Assembly (NCBI GenBank): GCA_963969395.1
Contig: OZ017804.1
Location: forward strand, 14,198,001-14,262,000
Reading direction: 5' to 3'
Length of the DNA: 64,000 nt
DNA from: Pseudoscleropodium purum
Lineage: Eukaryota > Streptophyta > Bryopsida > Hypnales > Brachytheciaceae
The position numbers and the translations under genes were made by a program. The notes under the pieces are model-generated. The model made no database searches and was not told where the DNA came from. It was given only the letters and a program-made list of their open reading frames with translations. Below, in pieces: positions 26,404 to 39,104 of this stretch. Position 1 is the first letter of the stretch, and every line of letters begins with the position of its first letter.

Positions 26404-28101
26404 TCAAAAAATGACTGCAGAATGTCTGTTACCACCTTGGATGGGGTGCAACCGCGCAATGAGCTCCGGGTTTCGAATGGAATGCCAGTCAGCCTCCAGC
26501 ACGCCAAACGTTTCCTCGAAATCTTGCACCCCATTGCGTAGATAGTAGCTCCCTTGCAATGCCCACAACGCCCAAGACTCCTGCTCTTCCTTCAAATACT
26601 CAATCACACACTCCAAAAACCTTCCATCGCCATAGCTCAGATCCCCTTCCTGCTTCACCCCAAACTCGGACAGAAAATGCGGCACCTGAAAACAAACGAA
26701 TTCTCAATAAAAATCACCTACTTCCAGTTGAAATAGCAAAACTCTACTGCGGGACATTCTTCGACTTCAAGGCAGGGGATCCTTTGCTTTCCATTCTATA
26801 AATGGAGGTTCCATGAATGAACATCTGAAATGCAAGCTTGCCCATGTAACACGGATAGAATCCTGTTGCAATGATATTGTAGAAGCTTGCATTCATTCAA
26901 GATGCTCTACAGTGAAAGGGGGATCCTTATAATGAGCAACAGTTTTCCCCGTAACACGGAGATACTGTCTATTCGTGTTACATGCAGTTGAACCCCGATC
27001 CATGGGCACTCAAGCTTGCATTCATTCAAGATGTTCTACAGTGAAAGCGCCCTCAATTCAGTCATGTAAAGCACAGACTCTCCTGCATCTTGAAGTTCAA
27101 GAATGTTTAAGTTATGTGCTTCTCCCATCCAGCAACCCCAAGAGTCTCACCTTCCCTTTCTGATGCGAATGCGACCTCCCACGCACCTCCCCTTCCACAA
27201 CCCTCGCACACGCCTCCTCGTCCTTCGCATCATCGAAATCACTTCCTCTCGCGAACCATTTATACCAATGAAACTCGTACACGAATTTCCCCGGCGCAAG
27301 TGCAACAAGCTTATCCCCATCATCGCTCATTCCCAAAAAAGAAAAGTCCGAGGCGTAGTTCAACCCTCCTGCAATGATCAGCACTTGGGGATTTACACCA
27401 TGAACAACAGACGTCGCTTGGGTGACATACCTTTCCCAGTCACCACTACTCTGCTTTCGCCCTCGAAGCTCATTCCTCAAGCTCATCCCCACAACATGCA
27501 AAACTCCTCTGAATCTCATGGCAACCTTCATCAGCCCTTGCAACCATTCCTCTGGGTTGAAATACTCGTCACCCCAGAAGCCGTTTCCATCGGTGTCCCC
27601 GCAACACCACTGCGGCTTGCTCACGTGATTGTCGAGGATCACCATAAGGTCATGCGAGGCGAGAGTGGTGACGACGCTCTCGTGCACGAAGCGGAGAGTT
27701 TGATGTAAGAGGTAGGGGTTGTAGCGTTGGATTCCGGCGATGGCAGAGGTGAGATTTAAGGATTGGAAATGGTGGAAGACGGTGGGGAGAGAGGAGTTGC
27801 CGTCCCGGGTCCAGAGCCAGGTGGAGGAAGTGAGGCGGACGCAGTTGAAGCCCGAGGATTTGATGAGGAAGGCGAGGGAGGAGAGGGAGTTGTGCTGCAA
27901 GCCTTCGGGGATGTTGGCCTCGAGGTGGCCGGCCCAGGAAACGCAGGTTAGTTTGACGCGTGCGCCGGTCGTGTCGGTGATGTGTGAGGAGTTTGTGAAC
28001 AAGGGAAGCTTGTATGCTGTAGCTGTAGCTGGAACTGCTACGGTGGTTAGCAGCTGCCAGAACACGAGTCGGACGAGCGTGGACAGAAAATAACTCGCCA
28101 T
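26404..28101 (-). CDS. secreted glycoside hydrolase family 5 (cellulase-like), one intron
   Basis: Two exons on the minus strand: 28101-27151 and 26685-26404, joined in phase 0 across a 465-bp GT-AG intron, giving 410 residues. It is a paralogue of the enzyme at 7.7-8.9 kb. The same landmarks appear: a signal peptide (MASYFLSTLVRLVFWQLLTT), GFNCVRL, VILDNHVSKPQWCC, the acid/base Glu in SLRNELRG (residue 211), FHWYKW and the nucleophile Glu in FLSEFG (residue 324, just after the intron). An upstream in-frame ATG at 28146 would add 15 residues before the signal peptide, and I consider it unlikely. The tail ends in NRHSAVIF without an anchor signal. The intron lies just before the nucleophile motif and carries its own direct repeats. 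Three degraded copies of the gene's 5' end lie directly upstream. Confidence 0.9.
26864..27052. repeat. direct repeats within the GH5 intron
   Basis: The block AAGCTTGCATTCATTCAAGA followed by TG(C/T)TCTACAGTGAAAG occurs at about 26,883 and again at about 27,010. Each copy is preceded by a TAACACGGA box. Spacing is about 130 bp, indicating an intronic tandem duplication that has since diverged. Confidence 0.8.
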
Positions 28102-28189
28102 TTGGAAGGCTCGCGATGTTTGATGCTCACAGCTAGCACGGTACAAGGTCTTTGCTTTGGTTTCTATGACGGAGGGAGTCTACCAATTG

Positions 28190-28960
28190 TAAAAAACACA
28201 AAAGCTAACTGTTAGAATTATTCTGAGATGGAGATGGAAGTGCAACGGTGGCTAATTACCAGCTGCCAGAACGCTAATCGCTCCTGGATGGACAAGGAAA
28301 TGCGTCGCCATTTGGCTCGTTCTTGGATCCTCAAGTCACAGTGCATGCATGCTCCTGCTTTGCTTTACATGACGGAGAGAGTCTCTCGAGTGGAACAAGG
28401 CGAAAGCTAACTGTTGGACATGAATTACTAACTACTTGTTTGGAAATTTTCCAATTAACTTTTAGTTGCTAACTAAAGAATTTATCAGCATTTTTCTCTC
28501 AGTCATTTTCATCCAATTTTCATCTGTAAAGTGCAATTGTGATGGGGGTTACGAGGTGCCAGAAGGCGAATCGGACGAGCAAGGACATGAAATGCGTAGC
28601 CATTTGTAATGCGCGCTCTTGGATCCTCACGTCGCTCTTGGCGCATGCTCTTGCTTTGGTTTGATTGCGGCGAGAGTCTATCGATTTGGAACCAAGCGAA
28701 AGCTAGCTGTTAGACATGAATTAACTACTTGTTTGGAAGTTTCTGAAGAAACTATTTGTTGGTAACTAGAAATTTATTGACTTTTACAGTCACGTCATTC
28801 ATTTTCATGTAAATTTTCATCTGTGTTGTGCTGTTTGAATCATCTTTATTGTGGCTGGAATTGCAACTGCGACAGTGGCTACGAGGTGCCAGAACGCTAA
28901 TCGTACCAGGATGGACATGAAATGTGTCGCCATTTGGAATGCTCGCAGTGTTTCATGCTC
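28190..28960 (-). pseudogene. three tandem degenerate copies of the GH5 5' end
   Basis: Upstream of the GH5 start codon (28101) the same 5' block recurs three times. Its ATG-GC start codons are at about 28311, 28603 and 28933, spaced 210, 292 and 330 bp. Each copy carries the matching sequence upstream of the start (GAAAGCTAACTGTT box) and a signal-peptide-like frame. The two distal copies still read MATHFMSLLVRFAFWHLV and MATHFMSILVRLAFWHLV, against MASYFLSTLVRLVFWQLL in the gene. None continues into a catalytic domain. The copy nearest the gene has a stop after about 18 codons. Confidence 0.85.
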
Positions 28961-29590
28961 ACCAGGCATGCTCTTGCTTTGCTTTTAAGGTAACGTAAGG
29001 TACAACACCCCATTCCAGTGCAAATTCCCATTCCAGACATCTACGAAAAGACCCATTCTAGGTGGCTGTTTGTATTGGACAACAAAGAATACAAATGAAG
29101 GAAAAGAAAATTGCTTGCTTCAGGAGCTGCTTGCATGAACCAAGAGGATTGCATGAACCTCTATTGTAGATTTGATAACCGAGCAAGAACCAAGAGGTTA
29201 AAGATTCCGTATGCATGGATCTCAATACCTCTCGTTTTAATATCAATTAAAGGTTTACAAATTAGTAGATAGATTATCTCATACAATCTTCTCCTACTTA
29301 AAAAGTGTGAAGGTTACACCTCTTTTGAGCATGTGGGACAACCAATCATTTAGTAGGTAACTTGAATAAGGAGCTAGGTCATTGAAACATTACACATTAA
29401 GTCATGCAAGTGGCGAAATATATATTGCTTTCAGCCATGACTTGGCTCCTCATTCAAGCTACCTTGTATGATTTGAATGAAAATCTTATAATCATGGTGG
29501 ATTGGTTGCGAAGAAAGAAAAGAGTTTTTCTAGTTTAATCAATGAACCAAGTGTGAAAATTAAAGATCAAAAGAGGAAAATGAGTCACAA
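28961..29590. other. spacer, nothing recognised
   Basis: A short spacer between the GH5 5' array and a pair of direct repeats. I see no gene. Confidence 0.4.
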
Positions 29591-29893
29591 CCATTCTTGT
29601 CTTGTCAAAGTAAATGGAGACCAGTTCCTCTATAAAATCTTGTTTATTGAGATTATGAAGTTGACATGTTATCTTACAGAACGTCTTTGCTTGAGATTTT
29701 GAAAACTATCAACATTTGAACCTACAATTCTTGTTGAATAGTACTTTGTGTAGAATTTTTATCACTAGAACTAGCTTTGTAGTAACGTACTTCCAGGCAA
29801 ATGGTGAAAGTTGGTCCTCTTGGGATGCAGCTATGAGCTTAATTTGTACACTTCTTGGAAATTGTAAGAAAGCTTCGTGTCAATTTGTGACCT
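29591..29893. repeat. direct repeat, copy 1
   Basis: About 300 bp starting CATTCTTGTCTTGTCAAAGT recur about 650 bp further on. Shared blocks include ATTATGAAG-TGACATGTTA, ACGTCTTTG, ACATTTGAACCTAC, GGTCCTCTTG and CACTTCTTGGAAAT. No coding frame is conserved between the copies. Confidence 0.8.
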
Positions 29894-30240
29894 GAGTTAA
29901 GGTAGTAGCACCCATAGCCATCATTTTAAAGGTTTTGAACATGATTATTATTAATAGACATCCAAAAAATTACATGATCCTATTTGCAAGAGAAAAATAA
30001 TTCTGGTACACTTTCAAATGTATTATTTGGCTACTTTGAGAATAAGTTGTGAATTTTTGAAGAGTCAACTTCAGTTGCACCTACTACCAACACTAGGGTG
30101 AGGTGTTCAGATGTAGTACATCCTTGTAATCACATCTATTCACTTCCATAGATTACTGAAGATTTTGTAGGTGATGGTTATGGGTACAGTGATGGCTATG
30201 GATGTTGCTACCTTACATAGTTACATGCTTTACAACCCGC

Positions 30241-30535
30241 CATTCTCATCTTGTCAAATGGGGACCAGGTACTCAATGAAAATCTGGTTTACTGATATTA
30301 TGAAGCTGACATGTTACAAAACGTCTTTGTTTGAGATTATGAAAGCTATAAACATTTGAACCTACGATTCTTTGCTGTACAGTACTGTGTGTAGAATTTT
30401 CATCACTGGAGTTAACATAGCTCTGAAGTAACTAGACTTAAATCCACGAATGTAGGTCCTCTTGAAATGCAGCTGTGAGCTTAATTTGTGCTCGTACACT
30501 TCTTGGAAATCGTAAGAAGGCTTTGTGTGCCAATT
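30241..30535. repeat. direct repeat, copy 2
   Basis: This is the partner of the block at 29,591-29,893, in the same orientation, with small insertions and deletions. The pair marks a segmental duplication about 650 bp long (repeat plus intervening DNA). Confidence 0.8.
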
Positions 30536-31930
30536 TGTGAAGTGGGTGTAAGCTTACAATCTTTTGGGGAGGGTACTTTACTGTACAGGACTCAAGACAG
30601 AAAAGCAGACGCTTAGGATTTTGGGGGAGGATCATTGTGTGGCAGACCCTTCCAGTTAACGGACTACAGTATGAGTGGCCATGTGGGGAGGCTACATCAA
30701 CAAAACAAAAAAAACTTGCAAGCAAGAAAAAACCCTGCAAATGAGGAAGAAGCAATGATGCTTCTTTGAAATTTAATTGTCACATGACACTGAATGTGAC
30801 GGATTTGTTGACTTCGTTGCATTGGCCGGGAGCAAAGGCGGTGCTTCTCACTAGCGACAATGATGTGGAAATTGATTGGATTATGTCACCACCTTTGGCC
30901 TATGCTCACTTCTTTCAACGCAACCCCACTACTTTTGAAATTATGTTTTTACGATGTTCGGTGAGAAGCAATGCTACTCTTGTAGTGTTGGTTCACTTAA
31001 AAAATATAAAAGTACTTGAGTTTGGATGTTTGAAAATATAGAAGTACTTGCAGTTCTGTCAATCTTGAATAATACTCAGAGCTACTATTTTAGAATGCAA
31101 CTCTCACTGAAGTTCAGACGCAGAATGAGCAATGCTGTGGTTCTACTGCAGAACCTTACTTGGCCTTTTCAATTTGATCGACAGCCATAAGCTACAGTTG
31201 CGCTTGTCACCATAGCAACAACTAGAGATTGCAATTCTACAAGGAAAACACATCCCTAATCTTGAAGAAACTATAATCAAGCATCCAGAAGTGCATCTCC
31301 TCATATTACTCTCGCCAAAAGATTTCCAGTCTAACAAGTGAACTGTTGTCAATGAACCCCACAAACAGAATACTAAAAGAACCTGTGCTTTCAATAGATC
31401 TTGGTATTAAAAAATAGTTCCAGAAATAATGATGTGTTTCAATTCCTACCACTGACTTCTAAGGATGTTGATACTAGTGTACACAAGTTAATTAAATAAA
31501 TAAGTCACCCCTTCAGTGCAGCACATCACCCTGCGCAAAAATCTGACAGAATGAAAATAAAGAGAGTAAGAAAAAGAGCATGAAGCATGAACACTACGGT
31601 TTGAGCTTCTGTGATACTACTAGCGGTGGTTGGGGTTACGCCTACATTCACAAAGCAGGAGCAAATCCTTCAAACAAGCAAAGTAAACGGTTGCAGTTAC
31701 TGTGGTAATGTTATATAAACAGAGAGCCAGCTTAACTGAGTTTTAAGTATGCTAATCCAGTTGGAATATTCAAAGTGCAATTTCTACAACTACTGGACAC
31801 ATAAACAGAACACGAAAAAAGAGAACAGGTGAAAAGCATAAGCAAGAAATATAGTAAGCTTTACCTACGAAGTAACGGAATGCTATTACTAGCCTTCCGT
31901 ACATAGATGCCTAAACAATTAATAAATCGC

Positions 31931-33081
31931 TCAATCGCTTGTCCAGATCTTGAAAGCAACCTGAACAGGTAAGATAAGACTTTATCAAGTTACTAATGCT
32001 TACAGTACCACTGACATCCAACACCTGTCAGAAAGCTGCTACTTTAGTTGCAGCCTCAAACTTTGATAAAACCCACAAGGTGAAAACATGGTTCCAGGCA
32101 AATACTGACATAGCTGATGGATGGTATGCGGTAGATCCTCCATCTACTTGCGACAATTTCACATGAATTAGAGAAACAACAACCCAATTTGATCAGAATT
32201 ATGTAGCAGAAGATAAATTTACCCAAAGAATGAATGTAAGAATTACGCCCGCAAGAATAAAGCGCTGAACAGCACACCAATCGCATCGACCTTTCTTGTC
32301 CTTGTACCTTCCTCTTTTCCCATCCCCCCAAGCTCCATTTCCTGGAAGATCAATCCACATGCCTGTGATTGAGGCACGAGTAGAATCCCTCAGTAAGTGC
32401 AAACAAAGAAAGGGGCTTCTCAAGTCTTCTGACTCATCCACACCGTACTTGCAGAAAATGCCTGCGACTGAAAAGATCAGAAAGAGCAGCAGCATTTTTC
32501 TACAGAATCATATATGCATCACTACTCTGCCACAAAATTAGGTTGCAAGACACAATCCATACAATACAATACCTCCGCCAACCGTAATAAGAACAGTCGT
32601 CTGTGCAGTTCAGCAACCACTGCAGTGGATCATCATGCTGACATAATCTAGTGAAATATCTCGGTTTTCAAAAGCCAATGTGGAAGACTAACTACTGGTA
32701 AACTATGCCCCTTGCGTCTCTTTTGACAACTGAAGTAACTCAACCTTGCTCTCAAATTAAGAATAAGCGTAGTCACAATATGAGACATTGTGTCAAAAGA
32801 GCCGCCACCAGTGATTGAGAAATCCTAAAAGGGATAACAAATCCCACTCAAGTTGGATGCCAACAGACTAACGCTTCCTACTTTAAGTCACAGATCACCA
32901 ACTTCCTCCATAAAGTGGAAAAAATTATAAGAGTAGGCTCCCCTATTGTTATGTCTAGACAGTCCAGAAACTCACGAGAAGGATTCATGGGAATCACAAA
33001 GGGTGACCTATCTTGTCCAATAGGAATAACGCCAGTCTCCATCTTGTGAAGCGGATCGCGTTCCATCCCTTGCATCGTCAT
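31931..33081 (-). CDS. possible small membrane protein of unknown family
   Basis: Three minus-strand exons can be joined in phase at GT-AG sites: 33081-32976, 32461-32223 and 31960-31931, giving about 124 residues. The N terminus is rich in Met and charge (MTMQGMERDPLHKMETGV). The middle contains GMWIDLPGNGAWGDGKRG and a basic KDKKGRCDWC segment. This is followed by one strongly hydrophobic helix (FILAGVILTFILWVAF) and a very short tail. The exon 2 acceptor is ambiguous (TTTCAG or TCGCAG), but both keep the frame. It sits in a GC-richer stretch with what look like 5' leader sequences upstream. I do not recognise the family. It could be a real single-pass protein or a chance chain of frames. 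Confidence 0.38.
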
Positions 33082-33140
33082 AACTCAATTAGCTTTCAAA
33101 CAATTACACCCGGGCTCCTAACACTGACTGGCGTTATTCT

Positions 33141-33625
33141 GTGCATCTGCAATCGCTAGATCCAGCCAGTTGGAATCACTCGGCAAAATTTAGCATCCTA
33201 CACAAACATCTGCACCACACAGAAAAAAGCTTAGAGCCAAGAAGTGCACTTGACCTAAATTCCTAAGTGACCAAAAAAAACACTACACGCTTTTCGGAAA
33301 AATCCTTAGCTGCGGAATCACAAAGCAAGAAACCCTAAATCACAACTGAAACTCCCTGAAACATGTAACTAAACGGTGAATCTCCGAACCTTTGCATCTG
33401 TAATCGCCGAACAATAATACAACACCGATCCTGCAAATTGGAATCCCCGCATAAATTCGACAAAATTCGGCACTCCCTGGAAATAAGCAAAGACCGAGAC
33501 TTGCACTTGACCTAAATTCCTAAATCTCCACAAACACAACACGCCCTTCAGCACTGATTCAACACCCGAAGCTGCGGAATCATAAAGCAAGAAACCCTAG
33601 ATCACTACCTGAAACGAGTAAACAA
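33141..33625. repeat. tandem duplication of about 255 bp in a leader region
   Basis: Block 33141-33395 (TGCATCTGCAATCGC ... GACCTAAATTCCTAA ... GCTGCGGAATCA-AAAGCAAG) is repeated at 33396-33625 in the same order. The duplication lies upstream of the possible minus-strand gene ending at 33081, so it would affect its leader or promoter. Confidence 0.8.
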
Positions 33626-34180
33626 ACAGCGTCGACAACTAAACGAAATTGCACTATATATCTCAAAATATTCCTCCACGTAAAGAGAATTAACGCAACC
33701 AGGTTGAGAAGACGATGGAATCCAGCAAAGCTCTAGGATAGACTCCAAAGTTGACAAACCTATTGAGAAAAAAGATCCTCACCTGTGAACCCAACACGCA
33801 TCACAGAGCTTGAAAGTCGCACACCGAGATCTTCCAGAAATCACTCATCGGAAAAAATAAAAAGCGTCCCGGAAATTGCTGTTGGAAAGGAAAGGAATCA
33901 GTACGAGAATCGTTTGTTCTTCGTTTGAAAAGTAAATCAATGCTCATAAACACGCCAGCTGTTTATGTTGACGCGTTCAGAACGAGGAGCACTGAAAAAC
34001 AAACCTCTGGCTGATGAATCGAATACAATTGCACCCAAACTTATTGCGATGGATTGAAAAAAAACTTGTGCGATTGCAAGACGGAGAGATGCAACAAATG
34101 TTGTTGCAAATAATGGAACAATCAAATCGCCGTAACCGTGAGTTTGATTATGATGAACATTCTCGGTGGGAATGGAGAGA

Positions 34181-34258
34181 CTACGGTAGGACCGTATCAT
34201 CGTACGTCGTATCATACGGTAAGATACGATATGGTACGGTATTGTTCGGACCGTAGCT
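34181..34258. repeat. CGTAT-rich quasi-palindrome
   Basis: About 75 bp are made of overlapping ACGGTA, CGTATC and GATACG words, opening with CTACGGTAGGACCGTATCAT and closing with ATTGTTCGGACCGTAG. The two ends are inverted copies of one another (CTACGGT...ACCGTAG). Its CpG density is unlike anything else nearby. It sits at the border between the GC-richer island and the AT-rich domain. Confidence 0.65.
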
Positions 34259-34329
34259 TGTTGCAGGCCTGTGGCTTCAAAAACAAAGTGACACTTGTTT
34301 CATGATTTTTGAATTCTTTGATTATGTGA

Positions 34330-37300
34330 CGTAATGTGTGAAGAAATTATGATTTTTTTTTTTTTTTTTTTTTTTTTAATTTTTTCAATGAATGAACATA
34401 CGGTAGTACTAGCATTTCTAGTTCACTTGCAAAATTTGTGACAGAAAATCTTCCCTCAAGGATTTTCAACTTGTCTTAGGACTTTAGAACATAGATGAAA
34501 TAGTAATAGAATTTTGGGACATTGTGTATTTACTATAATAGATGGTGTACAATGAATAGAATAAGCAATTGTATTGATTTGTGTTGTAGTTTTTTTAGAA
34601 TACCAATTGTGTCGGTTTATACAATATAGTATAGTAGTTTGTATAATATTTTTCTAAAAATGACAATATACATTCACATGATAGACTATAAATTACAAAA
34701 AAATTGAACAATTTTCAACATTGCTTTACTTAGATATTTGTAGTTTGAACAAAAAACCCATACAATGACTTCCCATTGTGCTTTGGGTGTTTCTAAGCTT
34801 TCCTTAGTCTCCCTTGGTTGTTCAAACTCTTTAAGGATTAATCCCAAAAAAGACTTGAATGAATTTGGCCCTCATAAATAAAAGATGTGTCTTCAAATAT
34901 GTAGTTAGAATATTTGAATTGGGAAGGAAAGTCAAAATGGTTTGAACTTTTTGTGAAATCAGAAAATGTAGGTGTTTGTACAATGTAGAACTTGTGGATT
35001 TTTGTCATAATTGGTTGGAAGAATTATTCAAAAAAATTGTATGCTTAGAATAGGAGAAAATGGTGTGATTTTTTGCAATTTCTTTTATACCATGACTTTA
35101 GTAGGGTGTAGACGATGGAGGATAATTACAAATTTAGTGACAATTTATTGTGCACATTGACATGCAAGTGATGAATATTGTTGTGGTAATAATTTTGCAC
35201 CATCCATTATGTAAATTCATAAAAATTGTTTATACAAAAACAAGTTAGAATATAGAGTAAATATATTTTGTATTGGTAAAAAAGATTGTGCTTATATACA
35301 TGTAGTGATTACATGTGAAGATAGTAATCTTCATTATATATGACATATCAAATATTCTTGAGCTCTGACATTTATTCCCTTTGAAGTGACATATATTCTT
35401 CTATAAAGTACCAAAACTAGCACTTAGACATGGATACAATGAATAAATTACACATTTATTGGTTTGTATCAAAGTTTTACAAAATTCCAATTACATTGGT
35501 TTGTATTGTATATTATTGAAGTTTTTCAATGTACAATGAAACAATCATATAATGGACTCTAAAATACATATATAAATATTCTTTTATTTTTTCAAAAAAT
35601 TGAACAATTTGCATTATCATCTAGGGCAAATATTTTTAGTTTGCACAAATTCCAATATAGTCATTTTACCTGTGCTTTTGAAGCTTCCACATTTTCCACA
35701 TTTAATCCTCCACATCCTTAAGCAGTTAAGGTCTATCAATATATATACCTATTCTCTAAATAAATTAGGAAATTTACCAATAAAAATTTGATGTTATTAA
35801 ACCTTCACATACAATATTACTACTAGAAACACTGATTCTAGTCAACAAGACATCAACTTGTATGTGTAAATTTGATAATTTCAAAACCTCTCTCTCTTAA
35901 TTTGGTAAAGCATCAAAGGGTTGATTAACAAAACTTTGCAGGCTTGGCAATCCACTATTCATTTGTTTGCAAGGCAATTGACATATTTATTGCATCAATA
36001 AGAAATTTTGCCAACTTAGCATAATATTGATATAAATTCAAATGAAAAAGAGATGTTTGGATGATTTATTGGATGCAAATATAAGGTAGTAAGAGTTTAT
36101 TGTATTCTTCATGAAAATTTCTAAAATATAATGTGGCATGAATTAAAATATTTATGCTATCCACTGTCCAAATGGAAGCATCCAAATTGACAAAACATTT
36201 TAATATACATTTGTTATCTCATTTGTTGTCTTAGACATTGTATAATTCTCTAATAGTGTGTATCCAAATAATCTATCTCATTGCACCTTCTCTGTTTGTT
36301 GATAAAACCATTCAAAAAATTATCATTCACTTTAAAATTAGTATATATCCACAACATCAAAAGTGACAATTCTTAGTCTCCTTATAATATGAGGCTTTTT
36401 GAAATTCATAATAATCTTCAATGGCTTCTAAAAAGATCCTCTAAAGTAAACTTTCTTGCACCACCAATGAATTTTTTGTTTAAATAATTTTCCTACATTT
36501 TCTTATAGTTATGTCAATCTTCAATTTTCACTACTACCATTCCTAATATTTTTGTGCCTTCACAAAAGCCTACATATGATTTTGTGCCATAAGGATAGTT
36601 GTCCAATTAGCTCCAAGATACCATGATGCATTCTTTTTCAAAGATGTTGATTGCTTTGAGATTTTGCTATTGAAAAAAATATGGTTCAAATAAAAATAAA
36701 CATATGTTTTATATTAGAATAGAATAATAGCCATTAAATACTAATAATCATGGCTTAGCAAACAAAAAATTCAAGCAAGTTACAAAATATATGCATCAAT
36801 GAACGACAAATAGAGATTGTCATTTTCAACTTTTCATATTGACGATAATGGGTTGTATTATAGTGTTGTTATAGAATAGGTTTTGCAAAAAGTAATCTTT
36901 AAATTCTTTTAAATTTAGAGAATTAAAAAAAATTACATGGTAAAAAAAAGAAATTATAAATTATATTCTTAATATTTGACCAACTTTATTTTTCAAAAAC
37001 ATAAAAATTTGAAAGACATGCCAACCCTACCCTCTACTTCACAATACTATTTATAAATGGTTTCTTCTTTTTTCTATTTAAAAAAAATCTAAATTTTATA
37101 TTTTTATTAAAAAAAAATTGGATTTATTATCTTCTTTATTTAAATATACATACTTAAAAATTTTAAGTTTTTCATTTTTCATTTTTTCTATAATTTTTCT
37201 ATAATTTTAATAATTAGGGTTTACATGTTAAAATTTTAAGAATTGTATTTTGTATATTTTATCTTTATTTATACAAAATAGATATTAATATTAATATTAA

Positions 37301-39104
37301 TATATTTTAATATTATATGAATCAATGCAAAGAAAGTGTAAATTATTTATGGCATGAGACACTACTACGGCCTGGTACCAAAATGAAGGGCTTCACATAA
37401 AAAAAATAGAAACATAAAAATTAATAGATATTTTGTTTTTAATGAAATAAAAAATTAAAATATTAAAATGACCAAGTGTCAAATCATTGAATATATTTAT
37501 CATTTAAATCTACAAAAAAAATTAGATATAATTGCAAAAATGAGAATTATTGCCTATAAATATGCAATATTGATAGAAATCAATATCTCTTTTCTTTTTT
37601 CCTCAACACATCTCATATAGACATCTTTATGATCTTTTGAAAAATGAAGATTCGTTCAAAATTCATATTCATGTGTCAAATACAAGAAATAACAAGTGAC
37701 TCTATTCAATTGCCCTTGATGTAAGTAAATCAACTTTAGTTTATACAAAGGATTCAAGAATTATAAAGAAATGTATTATTTTTTTAATTCAAAATTTTTG
37801 TGCCTTTTGTGTCTTTTTTTTATTTCAATAATAAAGATGTACTATATATTAAATTTTAAAGATATAACACCATGAAGCACAAGTGATAAATCAATGTATT
37901 TCATTGAAGACCACTAAATATATGCACCAATTTTGGTATTAAAACTACATTTTAAGCAAACTAAAATATTGAATAGTATCCTTTCTAATGCATTATAGTA
38001 TTCAAGTTTGTTTTCATGTCTTTATTTATTTATACTTTGGCACAACTTTGATTTTTTTTCATTATTAGAGTTGGTGGGAATTTGTCTTGACCATTTATTT
38101 CAATATAGTACCTATAAAACTATGATTTAAAATGCAGTAATCAAGGTTGAAAAAAAAACATGGAACATGGAGTTCAAAATTTAGAAATATATTTTTGAAT
38201 AGAATGTACTATTTATTTTAAATAATGAACAAGCTCCAACTTTCAAATGACCTAAAGAATATGATATGTAATGTTTATTCATTTACATATCATCCATATT
38301 TTGGATATGTGATATTTAATAAAATAAAATAAACCCTTAAACACTTGATATTTAAATAATTAAAAAAATGATTCATCTAGCAACAACAAGAAATGATCAT
38401 TTTTGTTGTTAAAAAATATTTTAGATATATTGTAATTACTTTATGCACAAAATATCAAATTTTATTTTGATTTGTTTTTATTAGAAACAATCACCTTAAT
38501 TAATGAAAAGATTGAAAACTGTAATTTATAAAACACTTCAAAGTTGATTTGTTGCTAGAATACATGTTGATCATTATTTCATTGTTCATGTTCGTGTGAA
38601 AAATACTTCATTCTTAGCATAAAGTGTAAATAAATTCAAATTTGAATCTTCATATGATAGAAACATATTAACATGTGTTTAGTATTCAGTTCCAAAATCA
38701 TTATTTTTGCATATGATTTCATATGATAAATGACTTAATAGTAAATTATAGAATTTCAACATGGATTAATGATCTTTGTAACATTTCAAATGGCATATAA
38801 TCATTTAAAAATTTGAGCTCCATGTAAAACAACATTAGCTTTTTATATACTTCAATCTTCATAAATTCAATCTTACAAATTTTCTTATCAATGGAATTAA
38901 AATGTTTTCATCTACACAATACAAAGTTGATTGCTTAAAACAAAAGAAAGAAGGTTACAATTTGCATTTGTATTCATTTATTCAATTATAAATCTCATTG
39001 AGTAATTATTGCATTAGAAAGGTAACTACTTTATAATCTTGTCTAATGTAACATTGATATTAAACCCAAGCCTCAATTTCTATACTTAAAATGAGGATTG
39101 CTAT
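34330..39104. other. AT-rich spacer, no gene supported
   Basis: This is the start of the strongly AT-rich domain, with a T tract at about 34,353-34,382 and many A/T homopolymers. I searched both strands for conserved exons and found none I would defend. Confidence 0.55.

Noticed and set aside
27103..27708. 201-codon plus-strand open frame
   Set aside because: It is the complement of the GH5 exon on the minus strand; length is explained by the GC-rich coding strand opposite.
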